Shown here: positions 15,090 through 24,260 of the stretch, piece after piece | How positions within the stretch are numbered: position 1 is the stretch's first letter | Layout: each line of letters starts with the position of its first letter | Assembly (NCBI GenBank): GCA_017534815.1 | Contig: JAFXVS010000002.1 | Location: 1-53,663, forward strand | DNA: 53,663 bases | Source: Bacteroidaceae bacterium | GTDB taxonomy: Bacteria > Bacteroidota > Bacteroidia > Bacteroidales > Bacteroidaceae | Direction of reading: 5' to 3' | Notes under the pieces: generated by a model | Seen by the model: the letters and a program-made list of their open reading frames with translations, nothing else | Database searches by the model: none | Told to the model about the DNA's origin: nothing | Made by a program: the position numbers and the translations under genes

Positions 15090-17615
15090 ATGATGAAAAG
15101 CCTCAAAGTTCTTCTATTCAGCACCTTGTATATCTGTCTGGCATTGCCCATAACAGCCCAATCTGCAGTGAACGCCCTTGCTGCCAATCCTGTTTCCAGA
15201 AGCAAGTCACGAACCATTGCGAAGGTAGATCCCATTCAAGTGGAAACACCTGTCGGAACAGCACCCCGTTTGCCTTGGCAAGTTTGGGTGACTTATAGTG
15301 ATGGCTCGCACGAATGGCGTCAGACCAAATGGATGAATTTCCAAATATCAGAAGAAAAGCAGGAAGCAGACCCTGCACTCAATCCTGTCGGAAAGACCTA
15401 TATGGTGAATGGTTTCATCATTGGTGACAACACCACAGATGAGGGTTATCCCATCAAGGCAAAGGTGATGGTCACAGCAAAGGAATGGGCAAGCCCTGCC
15501 CCTAAGCCTATTGCTCGAACGCTTTCACTAAAGGAAGTAAAACTTCAGGGAACCAATCGGTTAACACATAACCAATCAGCAGACATCCAAGCACTCCTCT
15601 CATTCGACATCACACAGATGCTGTACAACTATCGCGACACCTATGGACTTTCCACAGAGGGATATAAACAATCGGAAGGTTGGGATTCTCCCACAACGAA
15701 ACTGAAAGGACACGGCAGCGGACATTACATGAGTGCATTGGCGATGGCCTATGCTTCAACCATAAATGAAGGTCAGAAGGATGCCCTGCGTGAGCGCATC
15801 AGACGGATGGTGAACGAACTGCGGGAATGTCAGGAACGCACCTTCGTATGGGACAGCACACTGAACCGATACTATGAGGCACGGGATTATGCACCAGAGG
15901 AAGAGCTCAAGCAAATGAAGGGAGACTGGAAAGCATTCGACGAATACAAGAAAGACTATCGACACTACGGTTATGGTTATCTGAATGCCATTCCTGCAGC
16001 TCACCCTGTCCTTGTAGAAAACTACAGACCGTATAACAATGAAGATTGGGTATGGGCGCCCTACTACACCATCCACAAGCAATTGGCAGGACTCATCGAT
16101 ATCGCCAATTGCCTCGACGACGAAGAGATTGCATCGAAAGCGCTACTCATTGCCAAAGACATGGGGTTGTGGGTTTGGAACCGACTACATTATAGAACCT
16201 ATGTAAAGGCTGAGGGGGATGAGGCCGAACGTCAAGCCAAACCAGGCAACCGCTACGAGATGTGGAACATGTATATCGCTGGCGAAGTGGGCGGTATGGC
16301 AGAATCGCTGGCTCGTTTGGCAGAGATGACAGACAACGCGACGGAAAGGGCTCATCTTTTGGAGGCAGCCAACGCATTTGACTCTCCGGCATTCTTCGAC
16401 CCTGTGGCAAAAAATGTGGATGATATCCGTAACCGTCACGCCAACCAACACATCCCCATGATCATTGGGGCATTACGTTCCTATCAGAGCAACGGAAACG
16501 CTTATTATTACCATCTGGCCGACAATTTCTGGAACTTGGTGCAGGGTCGCTACATCTACGCAATGGGTGGTGTTGGAAATGCCGAGATGTTTAGGGAGCC
16601 TTACACCCAGATTCTCTCCATGAACACGAACACAAGAAAGGATCATCAGCAGAATCAGTTTCCTGACCCGAATCTGAATGAAACCTGCTGCGCCTACAAT
16701 CTTGCGAAACTCACCAAAGACCTCAACTGCTTCGACCCCGACAAGGCAGAATATATGGATTATTACGAACGGGTGCTCTACAACCAGATTGTCGGCTCCG
16801 TTCACCCAGACCATTGGGCAGTCACCTACCATTATGGCGTAGGCATGAACGCTGCAAAGCCTTTTGGCAACGAGAATCCGCAATTCAGTTGCTGTGGAGG
16901 CACTGGCGTTGAAAATCACGTGAAATATCAGGAAGCCACCTACTTCGTGAATGACAAGACCCTGTGGGTGGGACTTTATCTGCCTACCATCGCACAATGG
17001 GAAGACAAAGGTGTGACCATCGAACAAAACTGCGAGTGGCCTGCTGAGCGGAGCGAACTGGTCATTCATCGTACAGACCCGACGAAAGCAGCGACGTTCG
17101 CCCTCAAACTGCGTGTACCTTATTGGGCAACGAAAGGTTTCATGGTCAAGCTGAATGGTAAGCCCATCGCCAAGAAATATCAACCCTGCAGTTACGTAGA
17201 GATACCTATGCGCCAATGGAAGGAAGGGGACAAGATAGAGGTGACCATGCCTTTCAGATCACACATCCATTGGGGAGCCGACAAGATGGAGGTGGCAGCA
17301 ACTGGCAAGAACGAGGTGGCGACGAAATTTGAGCCACAATGGGTGGGTGCCATCATGTATGGTCCGCTCGTGATGGCTACTTCCAACGTGAAAGAGTGGA
17401 AAGATGCCGATGCCACCCTTCAGTCTAATCTCAGCGACATCCATTTGAATGGCGCCAAGCTTGACAGCAAGTATGGAGACAATCTCTTCACTCTTTCATT
17501 GGGTGACATGCAATTTCTGCCCGACTACTACGTGACAGGCCACGCCACCCACTATCTTCGTCTGCGTCCTATTGCAGACCGAAAAGAATCTTCAGACCAC
17601 CATCAACACCGCTGA
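15090..17615 (+). CDS. Secreted GH127-family beta-L-arabinofuranosidase (DUF1680)
   Basis: This 841-aa exported enzyme is predicted to remove beta-L-arabinofuranosyl residues from plant glycans. A signal peptide (to about residue 23) is followed by a bacterial Ig-like domain ([15 protein letters not shown], about 65-80). The GH127 catalytic (alpha/alpha)6 barrel and C-terminal beta domains come after. The zinc/catalytic set of the family is visible: ETCC with E531 and C533 (like Glu338 and Cys340 of HypBA1), and FSCCGGTG with C601 and C602 (like Cys417 nucleophile and Cys418). Its last 47 bp run antisense through the end of rnfA, so the tail [12 protein letters not shown] is translated from sequence shared with rnfA. 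No SusCD pair is adjacent. Confidence 0.88.
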   Translation: MMKSLKVLLFSTLYICLALPITAQSAVNALAANPVSRSKSRTIAKVDPIQVETPVGTAPRLPWQVWVTYSDGSHEWRQTKWMNFQISEEKQEADPALNPVGKTYMVNGFIIGDNTTDEGYPIKAKVMVTAKEWASPAPKPIARTLSLKEVKLQGTNRLTHNQSADIQALLSFDITQMLYNYRDTYGLSTEGYKQSEGWDSPTTKLKGHGSGHYMSALAMAYASTINEGQKDALRERIRRMVNELRECQERTFVWDSTLNRYYEARDYAPEEELKQMKGDWKAFDEYKKDYRHYGYGYLNAIPAAHPVLVENYRPYNNEDWVWAPYYTIHKQLAGLIDIANCLDDEEIASKALLIAKDMGLWVWNRLHYRTYVKAEGDEAERQAKPGNRYEMWNMYIAGEVGGMAESLARLAEMTDNATERAHLLEAANAFDSPAFFDPVAKNVDDIRNRHANQHIPMIIGALRSYQSNGNAYYYHLADNFWNLVQGRYIYAMGGVGNAEMFREPYTQILSMNTNTRKDHQQNQFPDPNLNETCCAYNLAKLTKDLNCFDPDKAEYMDYYERVLYNQIVGSVHPDHWAVTYHYGVGMNAAKPFGNENPQFSCCGGTGVENHVKYQEATYFVNDKTLWVGLYLPTIAQWEDKGVTIEQNCEWPAERSELVIHRTDPTKAATFALKLRVPYWATKGFMVKLNGKPIAKKYQPCSYVEIPMRQWKEGDKIEVTMPFRSHIHWGADKMEVAATGKNEVATKFEPQWVGAIMYGPLVMATSNVKEWKDADATLQSNLSDIHLNGAKLDSKYGDNLFTLSLGDMQFLPDYYVTGHATHYLRLRPIADRKESSDHHQHR

Positions 17616-18183
17616 AACCCATAAAGGCCATAGCCAAGAGAGATGCGGTGACGAGGGCGATAGGCACGCCTTTGAAGGCTTTGGGCACGTCTGCCAATTC
17701 GAGTTGCTCACGCAAACCTGCAAAGAGTACCATTGCTAGGAGGAAGCCTATACCCGTGGAGAGGGCATAAACAATGCCTTCGAGCAGGTCGTAGTCCTTC
17801 TGGATAACGAGGATGGCAACGCCAAGGATACAGCAGTTAGTGGTGATGAGAGGAAGGAACACGCCGAGTGCCTGATAGAGAGCAGGCATGGTCTTCTTGA
17901 GGATAATCTCAATCATCTGAACAAGGGCTGCGATGACAAGGATGAAGGCGATGGTCTGGAGGTATTCAAGCCCAAAGGCGTTGAGCACATAAACCTGCAG
18001 GAGGTAGGTCACGATAGTGGCCACTACCAGCACAGCTGTTACAGCCATACCCATGCCTGATGCGGTATCCACCTTCTTGGAAACGCCAAGGAATGGACAG
18101 ATGCCAAGGAACTGTGCCAAGACAACGTTGTTGACGAAGATGGCAACAATGATAATGAGTATCAAACTAAGTACATAATCCAT
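17569..18183 (-). CDS. rnfA: Rnf electron-transport complex subunit RnfA
   Basis: This 204-aa inner-membrane subunit has about six membrane helices and is paralogous to RnfE. It helps carry electrons between reduced ferredoxin and NAD+ while the complex pumps Na+ or H+. Family sequence is plain: [20 protein letters not shown] near the start and [13 protein letters not shown] in the middle; the conserved Cys residues bind a membrane Fe-S cluster in known structures. It is last in the order rseC-rnfB-C-D-G-E-A, 12 bp after rnfE. It ends 47 bp inside the convergent GH127 gene. Confidence 0.95.
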   Translation of the reverse strand: MDYVLSLILIIIVAIFVNNVVLAQFLGICPFLGVSKKVDTASGMGMAVTAVLVVATIVTYLLQVYVLNAFGLEYLQTIAFILVIAALVQMIEIILKKTMPALYQALGVFLPLITTNCCILGVAILVIQKDYDLLEGIVYALSTGIGFLLAMVLFAGLREQLELADVPKAFKGVPIALVTASLLAMAFMGFSGVDGGLKILFGLQ

Positions 18184-18195
18184 AATCTATCCTCC

Positions 18196-18783
18196 TTATG
18201 CTTTCTTGGTGATTTTGTTGAACAATACGATGAGATAGCCCAGTGCAAGGAAGGCGCCTGGTGCCAACACAAACATCAGCATTCCATAGTTTTCTCCCCA
18301 AAGGGTGAAACCGAAGATGGCACCTGTGCCAAGGAGTTCACGCACAGCACCCAGACATGTGAGGGCGATGGTGAAGCCAAGGCCAATGCCAATGCCATCG
18401 AAGATGGAAGCAATGGGGCCATTCTTAGCTGCGAAAGACTCTGCACGACCCAAGATGATGCAGTTCACCACGATGAGCGGGATGAAGAGTCCGAGGCTCT
18501 TGTCAATATCTGGGGCATAAGCCTTGATGACCATCTGAAGCACAGTCACGAGACTGGCGATCACCACGATGTAGGATGGGATGCGCACAGCATCAGGGAT
18601 GAGTTTCTTGATGGAGGCAATGATCAAGTTCGAGAGGATGAGCACGCACATAGTGGCGAGACCCATCGACATGCCGTTAATGGCAGATGAAGTGGTACCG
18701 AGTGTCGGACACATACCCAAAAGAAGGACGAATGTCGGATTCTCCTTGATGATACCATTCACCAATACTTTGAAGTTATTCAT
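18196..18783 (-). CDS. rnfE: Rnf electron-transport complex subunit RnfE
   Basis: This 195-aa multi-helix membrane subunit is paired with RnfA and arranged in opposite topology. The conserved ENPTFVLLLGMCPTLGTTSS and PLIVVNCIILGRAESFA segments identify the RnfE/NqrD family, with Cys residues in both half-helices for the shared cluster. It starts 24 bp after rnfG in the operon. Confidence 0.95.
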   Translation of the reverse strand: MNNFKVLVNGIIKENPTFVLLLGMCPTLGTTSSAINGMSMGLATMCVLILSNLIIASIKKLIPDAVRIPSYIVVIASLVTVLQMVIKAYAPDIDKSLGLFIPLIVVNCIILGRAESFAAKNGPIASIFDGIGIGLGFTIALTCLGAVRELLGTGAIFGFTLWGENYGMLMFVLAPGAFLALGYLIVLFNKITKKA

Positions 18784-18807
18784 AATTCTTTTCCTTTCTT
18801 TTAGGGG

Positions 18808-19422
18808 TTATTCAATCACGTCAGGAGTTCCCATGTCTGCAGCAGAAGCTTGTTGGGTAGCACCAGAGGTGACATCCTGACCTGCGATGATCTTGTCGTA
18901 GGCATTCTGGATGGCACGCAAGAAGGCTCGACTGGTGATGGTGGAAGCGGTAATGGCATCTACCTCACCACCGTCTTTGCTGACCGTAAAGTTGTTCGTA
19001 CCAGGATTCATGCCGATAATCTTATCTTGGAACCATTCCCCTGCCTTGGCACCAAGACCTGGAGTCTCAGCGTGTTCCAAAACGGTATAGCCCAGAATGT
19101 CGCCATCGGTATTGAAGCCGACAAGCACCTTGAGTGGGCCGCCAAAACCATTCTCTGTAGTCACGACAGCCTTACCTAACAGGTTGCCCTGCTTGTCGTT
19201 GATGTCATAAGCGGTGAAAGCATCCACCTCCCATGGGTCTGACACCTGAATGTCGTCGCTACCCATCACGGCTTTGATGCCGGCAGCAAGGTTCTCTTCA
19301 TTGATTTTCTTGATCTGAGGAGCAGTGACAGCGTTGACCGAAGCAAGCACGCCCGCAGCAACAATGGTGATGACTGTAAGCACCACCAGCATGTTGGTTA
19401 ATGATGACTTTAACTTTTTCAT
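18808..19422 (-). CDS. rnfG: Rnf electron-transport complex subunit RnfG (FMN-binding)
   Basis: This 204-aa periplasm-facing subunit has one N-terminal membrane anchor (NMLVVLTVITIVAAGVLAS) and an FMN-binding domain. VDAITASTITSRAF near 160-174 is the segment where FMN is covalently linked to Thr; it departs slightly from the usual SGAT form. I chose the ATG at 19422 over an upstream TTG because AAGGAGG sits at the right distance before it. It begins 12 bp after rnfD. Confidence 0.93.
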   Translation of the reverse strand: MKKLKSSLTNMLVVLTVITIVAAGVLASVNAVTAPQIKKINEENLAAGIKAVMGSDDIQVSDPWEVDAFTAYDINDKQGNLLGKAVVTTENGFGGPLKVLVGFNTDGDILGYTVLEHAETPGLGAKAGEWFQDKIIGMNPGTNNFTVSKDGGEVDAITASTITSRAFLRAIQNAYDKIIAGQDVTSGATQQASAADMGTPDVIE

Positions 19423-19434
19423 ACGCAATCCTCC

Positions 19435-20427
19435 TTACTTCTTCGCTGGCACTTCGCCAAAACGCTTGGGTTTGAACTTATTGTTAATGAGTGGCACGAA
19501 GGCATTCATGATAAGGATGGCAAATGACATACCCTCTGGATAAGCACCGTAAGCACGAATGATGACCGTCAGGAAGCCAATCGCCACACCATAGATGAGT
19601 TGACCATTCTTGCTCATAGGTGAAGTCACATAGTCTGTGGCCATGAAGATGGCGCCCAACAACAGACCACCACTCATCAGTTCTGCCAATGGATTGGCAT
19701 AAACGGGGTTGGCCAAGTTGAGCAGACCCGAGAACACGGCTACAGTCACAAGGATGCTGACAGGGATGTGCCATGTGATGACCTTCTTCACCAACAAGAT
19801 GATGAAGCCCAGAATCAGGGCTGCTGCACAGACCTCGCCGAGACAACCACCCGTGTTGCCAACGAGCATGTCATAGAAAGAAGGAAGTTCCTTCAACAGA
19901 TCAGGATTGCCGCTCTTGAAGGCCGCCTTCATGATGGACAGCGGAGTGGCTCCCGTCTCAGCATCGAGATAAGTACCGAAGCCCTGACCAGGTGTTGGCC
20001 ATGTGGTCATATCGACAGGGAAAGAGATGAGCAGGAAAGCACGACCTGCAAGCGCTGGGTTGAAGAGGTTGCAACCCAAACCGCCGAAGGTCATCTTCAC
20101 CACACCTATGGCGAAAAGCGCACCGACGATGATAATCCAAGGTTGGATGTTGCTGGGCATGTTGAACGCCAGCAGAATACCCGTGAGGATGGCAGAACCA
20201 TCGCTGACGGTACACTTGGGATTCTTCAGCATGAACTTGTTGATAGCCCACTCGAAGAACACACACGAAGCCACCGAAATGGCTGTGGTTATGATTGCCC
20301 CCACGCCAAATTTGATGAACGAGCAGATGAGTGCTGGCACCAAAGCGACGCACACCCAGTACATGTTATTCTGCACGGAGTCGCCACTGTGGACGTGAGG
20401 TGAAAGTGATACTACTAATTTACTCAT
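19435..20427 (-). CDS. rnfD: Rnf electron-transport complex subunit RnfD
   Basis: This 330-aa membrane subunit is of the RnfD/NqrB family. About nine to ten hydrophobic helices are seen. The periplasmic loop carries ETGATPLSIMK (about 168-178), whose Thr receives covalent FMN in the family. FGGLGCNLFNPALAGRAFL is the other hallmark. It sits 6 bp after rnfC and is tightly coupled with the rest of the operon. Confidence 0.95.
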   Translation of the reverse strand: MSKLVVSLSPHVHSGDSVQNNMYWVCVALVPALICSFIKFGVGAIITTAISVASCVFFEWAINKFMLKNPKCTVSDGSAILTGILLAFNMPSNIQPWIIIVGALFAIGVVKMTFGGLGCNLFNPALAGRAFLLISFPVDMTTWPTPGQGFGTYLDAETGATPLSIMKAAFKSGNPDLLKELPSFYDMLVGNTGGCLGEVCAAALILGFIILLVKKVITWHIPVSILVTVAVFSGLLNLANPVYANPLAELMSGGLLLGAIFMATDYVTSPMSKNGQLIYGVAIGFLTVIIRAYGAYPEGMSFAILIMNAFVPLINNKFKPKRFGEVPAKK

Positions 20428-20433
20428 TGTTTC

Positions 20434-21789
20434 TTATTTTTTTGCCGCCATCTGACGAGCACGGATATTAGTCATTACAGTTGTTTTACCCAGACGGATG
20501 AGGTCAAGCAATGGACGGTTGGACGGACAGGTGAACTGACACGAGCCACACTCGATGCAGCTGGTGATGTCTTCTGCCTCGACCTTGTCCCACATCTTCT
20601 TGCCTGAGCAGGTAGCCAAAAGATAAGGCTCCAACCCCATCGGACAGGCACTCACACACTTGGCGCAACGAATACAAGGCTGCTCTTCACCACGACGCAC
20701 TTCGTCGCCACTCATGATGAGTACACCAGATGAACCCTTGCAGATGGGCACCTCGATGTTGATCAATGCCTTACCCATCATCGGGCCACCACCTATCACC
20801 TTGACGTCGCCATCAGGCAGACCGCCACAAGCCTCAATCAGTTGGCTCATCGGAGTACCCATACGGGTGAGGAAATTGCTGGGTTGCTTGAGTTGCTTAC
20901 CTGTCACTGTGACGACACGCTCAAAGAGCGGCTTGTTCTTCATCACAGCTTCATACACCGCAAAAGCTGTACCTACATTCTGGATAATTGCTCCTACAGA
21001 AACAGGCAAGGCTGGAGGTGCAGGAACCTGACGACGCACCACAGCATCGATGAGTTGCTTCTCACCACCCTGCGGATACTTGGTCTTCAGAGTCACCACC
21101 TCAATATTCGGATGCTGGGCACACTTTTCTGTCATCAGCTTGATGGCATCAGGCTTATTCTCTTCAATGCCGATGAACCCCTTGGTGACTTTGGCTGCCT
21201 TCATGAGCAGTTCTACACCAACGAGCACCTGGTCAGCCTTTTCAAGCATCAGACGATGGTCGGCTGTGAGATATGGTTCGCATTCCACAGCGTTGATGAT
21301 GACCCATTCGGGCTTGAACTGTGGAGGAGGCATCAATTTCACGTGAGTGGGGAAACAAGCGCCACCCATACCAACAATACCAGCATTCTTCACTTTCTCG
21401 ATGATCTCTTCTGGGGTGAGTTCAGGCTTTTCAGCCATCGTGACGAGTTTGTCGCTACGGTCGATGCTCTCTTCCCACTCATCACCTTCAACGGTGATAT
21501 ACACAGCAGGCTTCTTGTAACCGCTGGCATCCACAACTGTGTCAACCTTGAGCACGGTACCGCTGACAGATGAGAAGATAGACGTAGAGAGTGCCTTCTC
21601 CATGGGCTTGCCAATCTGCGTTCCGACCTTCACCTTGTCACCCTTCTGCACACAAGGCAGAGCAGGTGCACCGATGTGCTGTCCCATAGGGAAGACAGCC
21701 ACCTTTGGCAACTCTGCCACCTTGATTGGTTCAGCGGCAGACAGTTTGTTCTCTGCCGGATGAACACCACCTATTCTAAATGTCTTCAT
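20434..21789 (-). CDS. rnfC: Rnf electron-transport complex subunit RnfC
   Basis: This 451-aa peripheral subunit accepts or donates electrons at NAD(H). It opens with GGVHPAENK, the RnfC N-terminal barrel-like signature. A Rossmann-like FMN/NADH domain follows (NAVECEPYLTADHRLM, GIEENKPDA). Two 4Fe-4S motifs come near the end (CIRCAKCVSACP at about 370 and CIECGSCQFTCP at about 410). The long Ala/Lys repeat tail of proteobacterial RnfC is absent, as is normal in Bacteroidetes. The gap to rnfB is 10 bp. Confidence 0.95.
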   Translation of the reverse strand: MKTFRIGGVHPAENKLSAAEPIKVAELPKVAVFPMGQHIGAPALPCVQKGDKVKVGTQIGKPMEKALSTSIFSSVSGTVLKVDTVVDASGYKKPAVYITVEGDEWEESIDRSDKLVTMAEKPELTPEEIIEKVKNAGIVGMGGACFPTHVKLMPPPQFKPEWVIINAVECEPYLTADHRLMLEKADQVLVGVELLMKAAKVTKGFIGIEENKPDAIKLMTEKCAQHPNIEVVTLKTKYPQGGEKQLIDAVVRRQVPAPPALPVSVGAIIQNVGTAFAVYEAVMKNKPLFERVVTVTGKQLKQPSNFLTRMGTPMSQLIEACGGLPDGDVKVIGGGPMMGKALINIEVPICKGSSGVLIMSGDEVRRGEEQPCIRCAKCVSACPMGLEPYLLATCSGKKMWDKVEAEDITSCIECGSCQFTCPSNRPLLDLIRLGKTTVMTNIRARQMAAKK

Positions 21790-21799
21790 ACTTTTCTTT

Positions 21800-22936
21800 C
21801 TATTTTAGGCCAAGCAGAATCAACTGGCTTGGGGGAAGTGGAGCGTCGGTGCGCTTTGCTTCAAACGTAATTTCTTTGGCTGCAGGAACAGGATTGCTTA
21901 TGTCCTTTGGACCTGCAAGGAGAATCTGCTGACTCGGCATGAGCGGAGCATCATACTTCACCTCGATAGGCTTCCATTCCTTAGCGGGTTTGGCTGGAGC
22001 GACAGGAGCAGCACTTGCAGCGGCTTGTGCACCAGCAGGCAACGCCTTAGCTGCAGGTTTGGCAGCACCAGGAATCGCATTGTGCGTGTCTCTGCGTTCC
22101 ACACCCTTGATGCTCACAGAGGCGATGGCACCACGTGGACAAGCCTCGTAGCAGGCACCACAGAGCACACAAGCCTCAGGATTGATGTAGGCCACATTGT
22201 TGCCCACATGCACAGCATCGCTGCCACAGGCATTCTGGCACTTCTTACAAGCGATACAAGAGCTGGCGCAAATCTTCATGGCATCAGCACCCTTGTCCAT
22301 GTTCATGCAGGTGACCACAAACGCGTCTTTGGTGGCACCACTCACGTTACGCACCTCCATGATGCCACGTGGACAAGCCTTCTGGCAAGCGCCACAAGCT
22401 GTACACTTTTCAGCATCCACCTCAGGAAGCCCCGTTTCAGGATTCATGTGGAGCGCATCGAACTGACAGGCTGCCACACAGTCACCACAGCCCAGACAGC
22501 CGTAGGAGCAGAGTGTCTCACCCATGCACGTGGAGTTTGCCACACGACAACTCATCACACCATCGTAGGAAAGCACATGAGGACGTTTCTCACAGGTACC
22601 GTTGCATCGCACGATGGCCAGTTTGGGAGCCGCAGCAGCAACTTCCATGCCCAGAATTCCCGCAACCTGCTGCATGCATTCAGTGCCGCCTACAGGACAA
22701 TTCAGTCCTTCGAGCGAACCAACGTCGGCAGCCTTCACACAAGCTGCAGCCATACCGCCACAACCAGGGAAGCCACAACCACCACAATTGGCGCCTGGCA
22801 GCACTTCAAGCACTTGACCGATTCGGGGATCTTCTTTCACTGCAAATCGCTTTGACACCACGAAGAGCAACAGTGCAAGCACGAAGCCCAAAACGGCCAA
22901 AGCGATAACAGCAATCAGAATTACTTGAAAATCCAT
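21800..22936 (-). CDS. rnfB: Rnf electron-transport complex subunit RnfB with unusual C-terminal tail
   Basis: This 378-aa ferredoxin-like subunit is the probable entry point for electrons from reduced ferredoxin. It has an N-terminal anchor helix, the NCGGCGFPGCGG cluster motif (50-61), and several CxxCxxC...CP cluster motifs (CLGCGDCVAAC, CTACGACQKACP, CIACKKCQNAC, CVLCGACYEACP). After about residue 290 it continues with an Ala/Pro linker and two copies of a short motif (DAPLMPSQQILL and DAPLPPSQLILL) that ends the protein. That tail is not a standard RnfB part. The gene is second in the operon, 14 bp after rseC. Confidence 0.94.
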   Translation of the reverse strand: MDFQVILIAVIALAVLGFVLALLLFVVSKRFAVKEDPRIGQVLEVLPGANCGGCGFPGCGGMAAACVKAADVGSLEGLNCPVGGTECMQQVAGILGMEVAAAAPKLAIVRCNGTCEKRPHVLSYDGVMSCRVANSTCMGETLCSYGCLGCGDCVAACQFDALHMNPETGLPEVDAEKCTACGACQKACPRGIMEVRNVSGATKDAFVVTCMNMDKGADAMKICASSCIACKKCQNACGSDAVHVGNNVAYINPEACVLCGACYEACPRGAIASVSIKGVERRDTHNAIPGAAKPAAKALPAGAQAAASAAPVAPAKPAKEWKPIEVKYDAPLMPSQQILLAGPKDISNPVPAAKEITFEAKRTDAPLPPSQLILLGLK

Positions 22937-22950
22937 AAAATGTTATTTAG

Positions 22951-23382
22951 TTATTGTTGTATGTTATTGTCTATCCAGAAAGCAAACTTCTTAGCCATCT
23001 TTTTCCTATTCATATATAATATATAGAAATAGGTCGCAAGGAGGCAGGCAAGAATGCCCACAGAGACCAGTTCGCCCAGTTTCAGCCACACCATCGCCAC
23101 GAGCATCCACACAGCAATCATCAGCACAGGCACACCAAACGCCAAACGCACAGCCTGCTTGCCCATGCTCAAGGCACCACACACCGTCACCGATTCCCCC
23201 ACCCTGTATTTCATGGCAGCATCATCCTCATACACATCGATGATTTTCTCCTTGCTCTCACTCGACGTGCAGAGCGTGCGTGCCTTACACCCACTACAAG
23301 CTGCCACCTGAAGAATATTTACCCTTACATGGCGACCCTCCACAGACTCTATCACTCCCTGATGCGCTATCGTCTCTTTCAT
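22951..23382 (-). CDS. rseC: RseC/SoxR-reducing-system family membrane protein
   Basis: This 143-aa protein has a Cys-containing N-terminal domain (VAACSGCKARTLC) followed by two membrane helices (FGVPVLMIAVWMLVAMVWL and VGILACLLATYFYIL). That matches the RseC/MucC family, which often accompanies Rnf/Rsx genes and is linked to SoxR reduction in E. coli. I chose ATG at 23382; the in-frame codons further upstream lie beyond the likely transcript start. It leads the rnf operon. Its precise role in Bacteroidetes is not established. Confidence 0.85.
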   Translation of the reverse strand: MKETIAHQGVIESVEGRHVRVNILQVAACSGCKARTLCTSSESKEKIIDVYEDDAAMKYRVGESVTVCGALSMGKQAVRLAFGVPVLMIAVWMLVAMVWLKLGELVSVGILACLLATYFYILYMNRKKMAKKFAFWIDNNIQQ

Positions 23383-23404
23383 GTTGACCGCACTTACTAT
23401 ACTT

Positions 23405-23473
23405 TTGACACTGATTGTCAATTTATAGTAGCAAAATGCAAAGTACAGATTACAATTTAACACGACAAAAGTA
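23405..23473 (-). promoter_or_regulatory. Promoter and dyad upstream of the rseC-rnf operon
   Basis: TACTTTTG (minus strand, 23466-23473) fits TAnnTTTG. Downstream of it, within the leader, TTGACA-ctgat-TGTCAA at 23405-23421 is a perfect 6-bp dyad resembling a CRP/FNR-family half-site pair. The regulator is unknown. Confidence 0.4.
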
Positions 23474-23568
23474 CTAAATTTAATCCTTCCACGAAAAGAA
23501 AAAGAGAAAAATCACGTGAAAAAAGTGAAAAGTTTCTGTTTTTTGACGAAATTTGGGAAGAAAATGCG

Positions 23569-23576
23569 TAACTTTG
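23569..23576 (+). promoter_or_regulatory. Promoter element of rpsP
   Basis: TAACTTTG; transcription should start near 23581-23583. Confidence 0.55.
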
Positions 23577-23580
23577 CACC

Positions 23581-23627
23581 GTCATTACGAGTTGATGACA
23601 GAGTTCACGTCGTCACGAGCTGGCGAC
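23581..23627 (+). promoter_or_regulatory. Tandem covarying hairpins in the rpsP leader
   Basis: GTCATTACGAGTTGATGAC (23581-23599) and GTCGTCACGAGCTGGCGAC (23609-23627) fold as two 7-bp hairpins with CGAG(T/C) loops. They differ at five positions. One pair of changes swaps A-T for G-C, and others keep G-T or G-C pairing, so the fold is conserved while the sequence is not. This is a candidate autoregulatory leader for S16. Confidence 0.55.
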
Positions 23628-23661
23628 ATAATCATTAACAATTAAACATTTTTATTGCAAA

Positions 23662-24201
23662 ATGGCAACAAGAATTCGTTTGCAGCGTCACGGTCGCAAG
23701 AACTACGCTTTCTACAGCATCGTGATCGCTAATGCACAGGCACCACGTGATGGTCGCTTCATCGAGAAGATTGGTACTTACAACCCCAACACCAATCCAT
23801 CAACCATCGATTTGAACTTTGAACGTGCACTCTATTGGGTGCTTGTTGGTGCTCAGCCAACTGACACCGTTCGCAACATCCTGTCCAAAGAAGGCGTTTA
23901 CCTCAAGAAGCACCTCCTTGGTGGTGTGAAGAAGGGCGCATTCGATGAGGCTGCAGCTGAAAGCAAGTTTGAGGCTTGGAAGAAGGAAAAGGACGCTAAG
24001 GCACAGAAGGCTGCTGACAAAGAGGCAGCTGACAAGGCTGCCGCTAAGAAGGCACGTCTCGATGCCGAGAAGAAAGCCAATGAGGCTGTTGCTGCAAAGA
24101 TTGCAGAGAAGAAGGCTGCCGCTCTGGCTGCTCAGGCTGAAGCAGAAGCACCTGCAGAGGAAGCTCCTGCCGCTGAAACTGAAGCACCTGCAGAGGCATA
24201 A
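23662..24201 (+). CDS. rpsP: 30S ribosomal protein S16 with long charged tail
   Basis: This 179-aa protein has residues 1-90 that form the normal S16 domain ([52 protein letters not shown]), needed for 30S assembly. From about residue 95 a helix-forming Ala/Lys/Glu region doubles the usual 80-90-aa length and ends in [16 protein letters not shown]. Extended S16 is common in Bacteroidetes. The gene is monocistronic, with a hairpin-bearing leader and a strong terminator. Confidence 0.96.
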   Translation: MATRIRLQRHGRKNYAFYSIVIANAQAPRDGRFIEKIGTYNPNTNPSTIDLNFERALYWVLVGAQPTDTVRNILSKEGVYLKKHLLGGVKKGAFDEAAAESKFEAWKKEKDAKAQKAADKEAADKAAAKKARLDAEKKANEAVAAKIAEKKAAALAAQAEAEAPAEEAPAAETEAPAEA

Positions 24202-24228
24202 TCCGCAGACTTTTCAAACAGCACAAAT

Positions 24229-24260
24229 AAAGGGGATGAGTTTCGGCTCGTCCCCTTTAC
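24229..24260. terminator. Bidirectional terminator between rpsP and the PagL-like gene
   Basis: AAAGGGGATGAG pairs with CTCGTCCCCTTT over a 6-nt loop. Confidence 0.75.
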
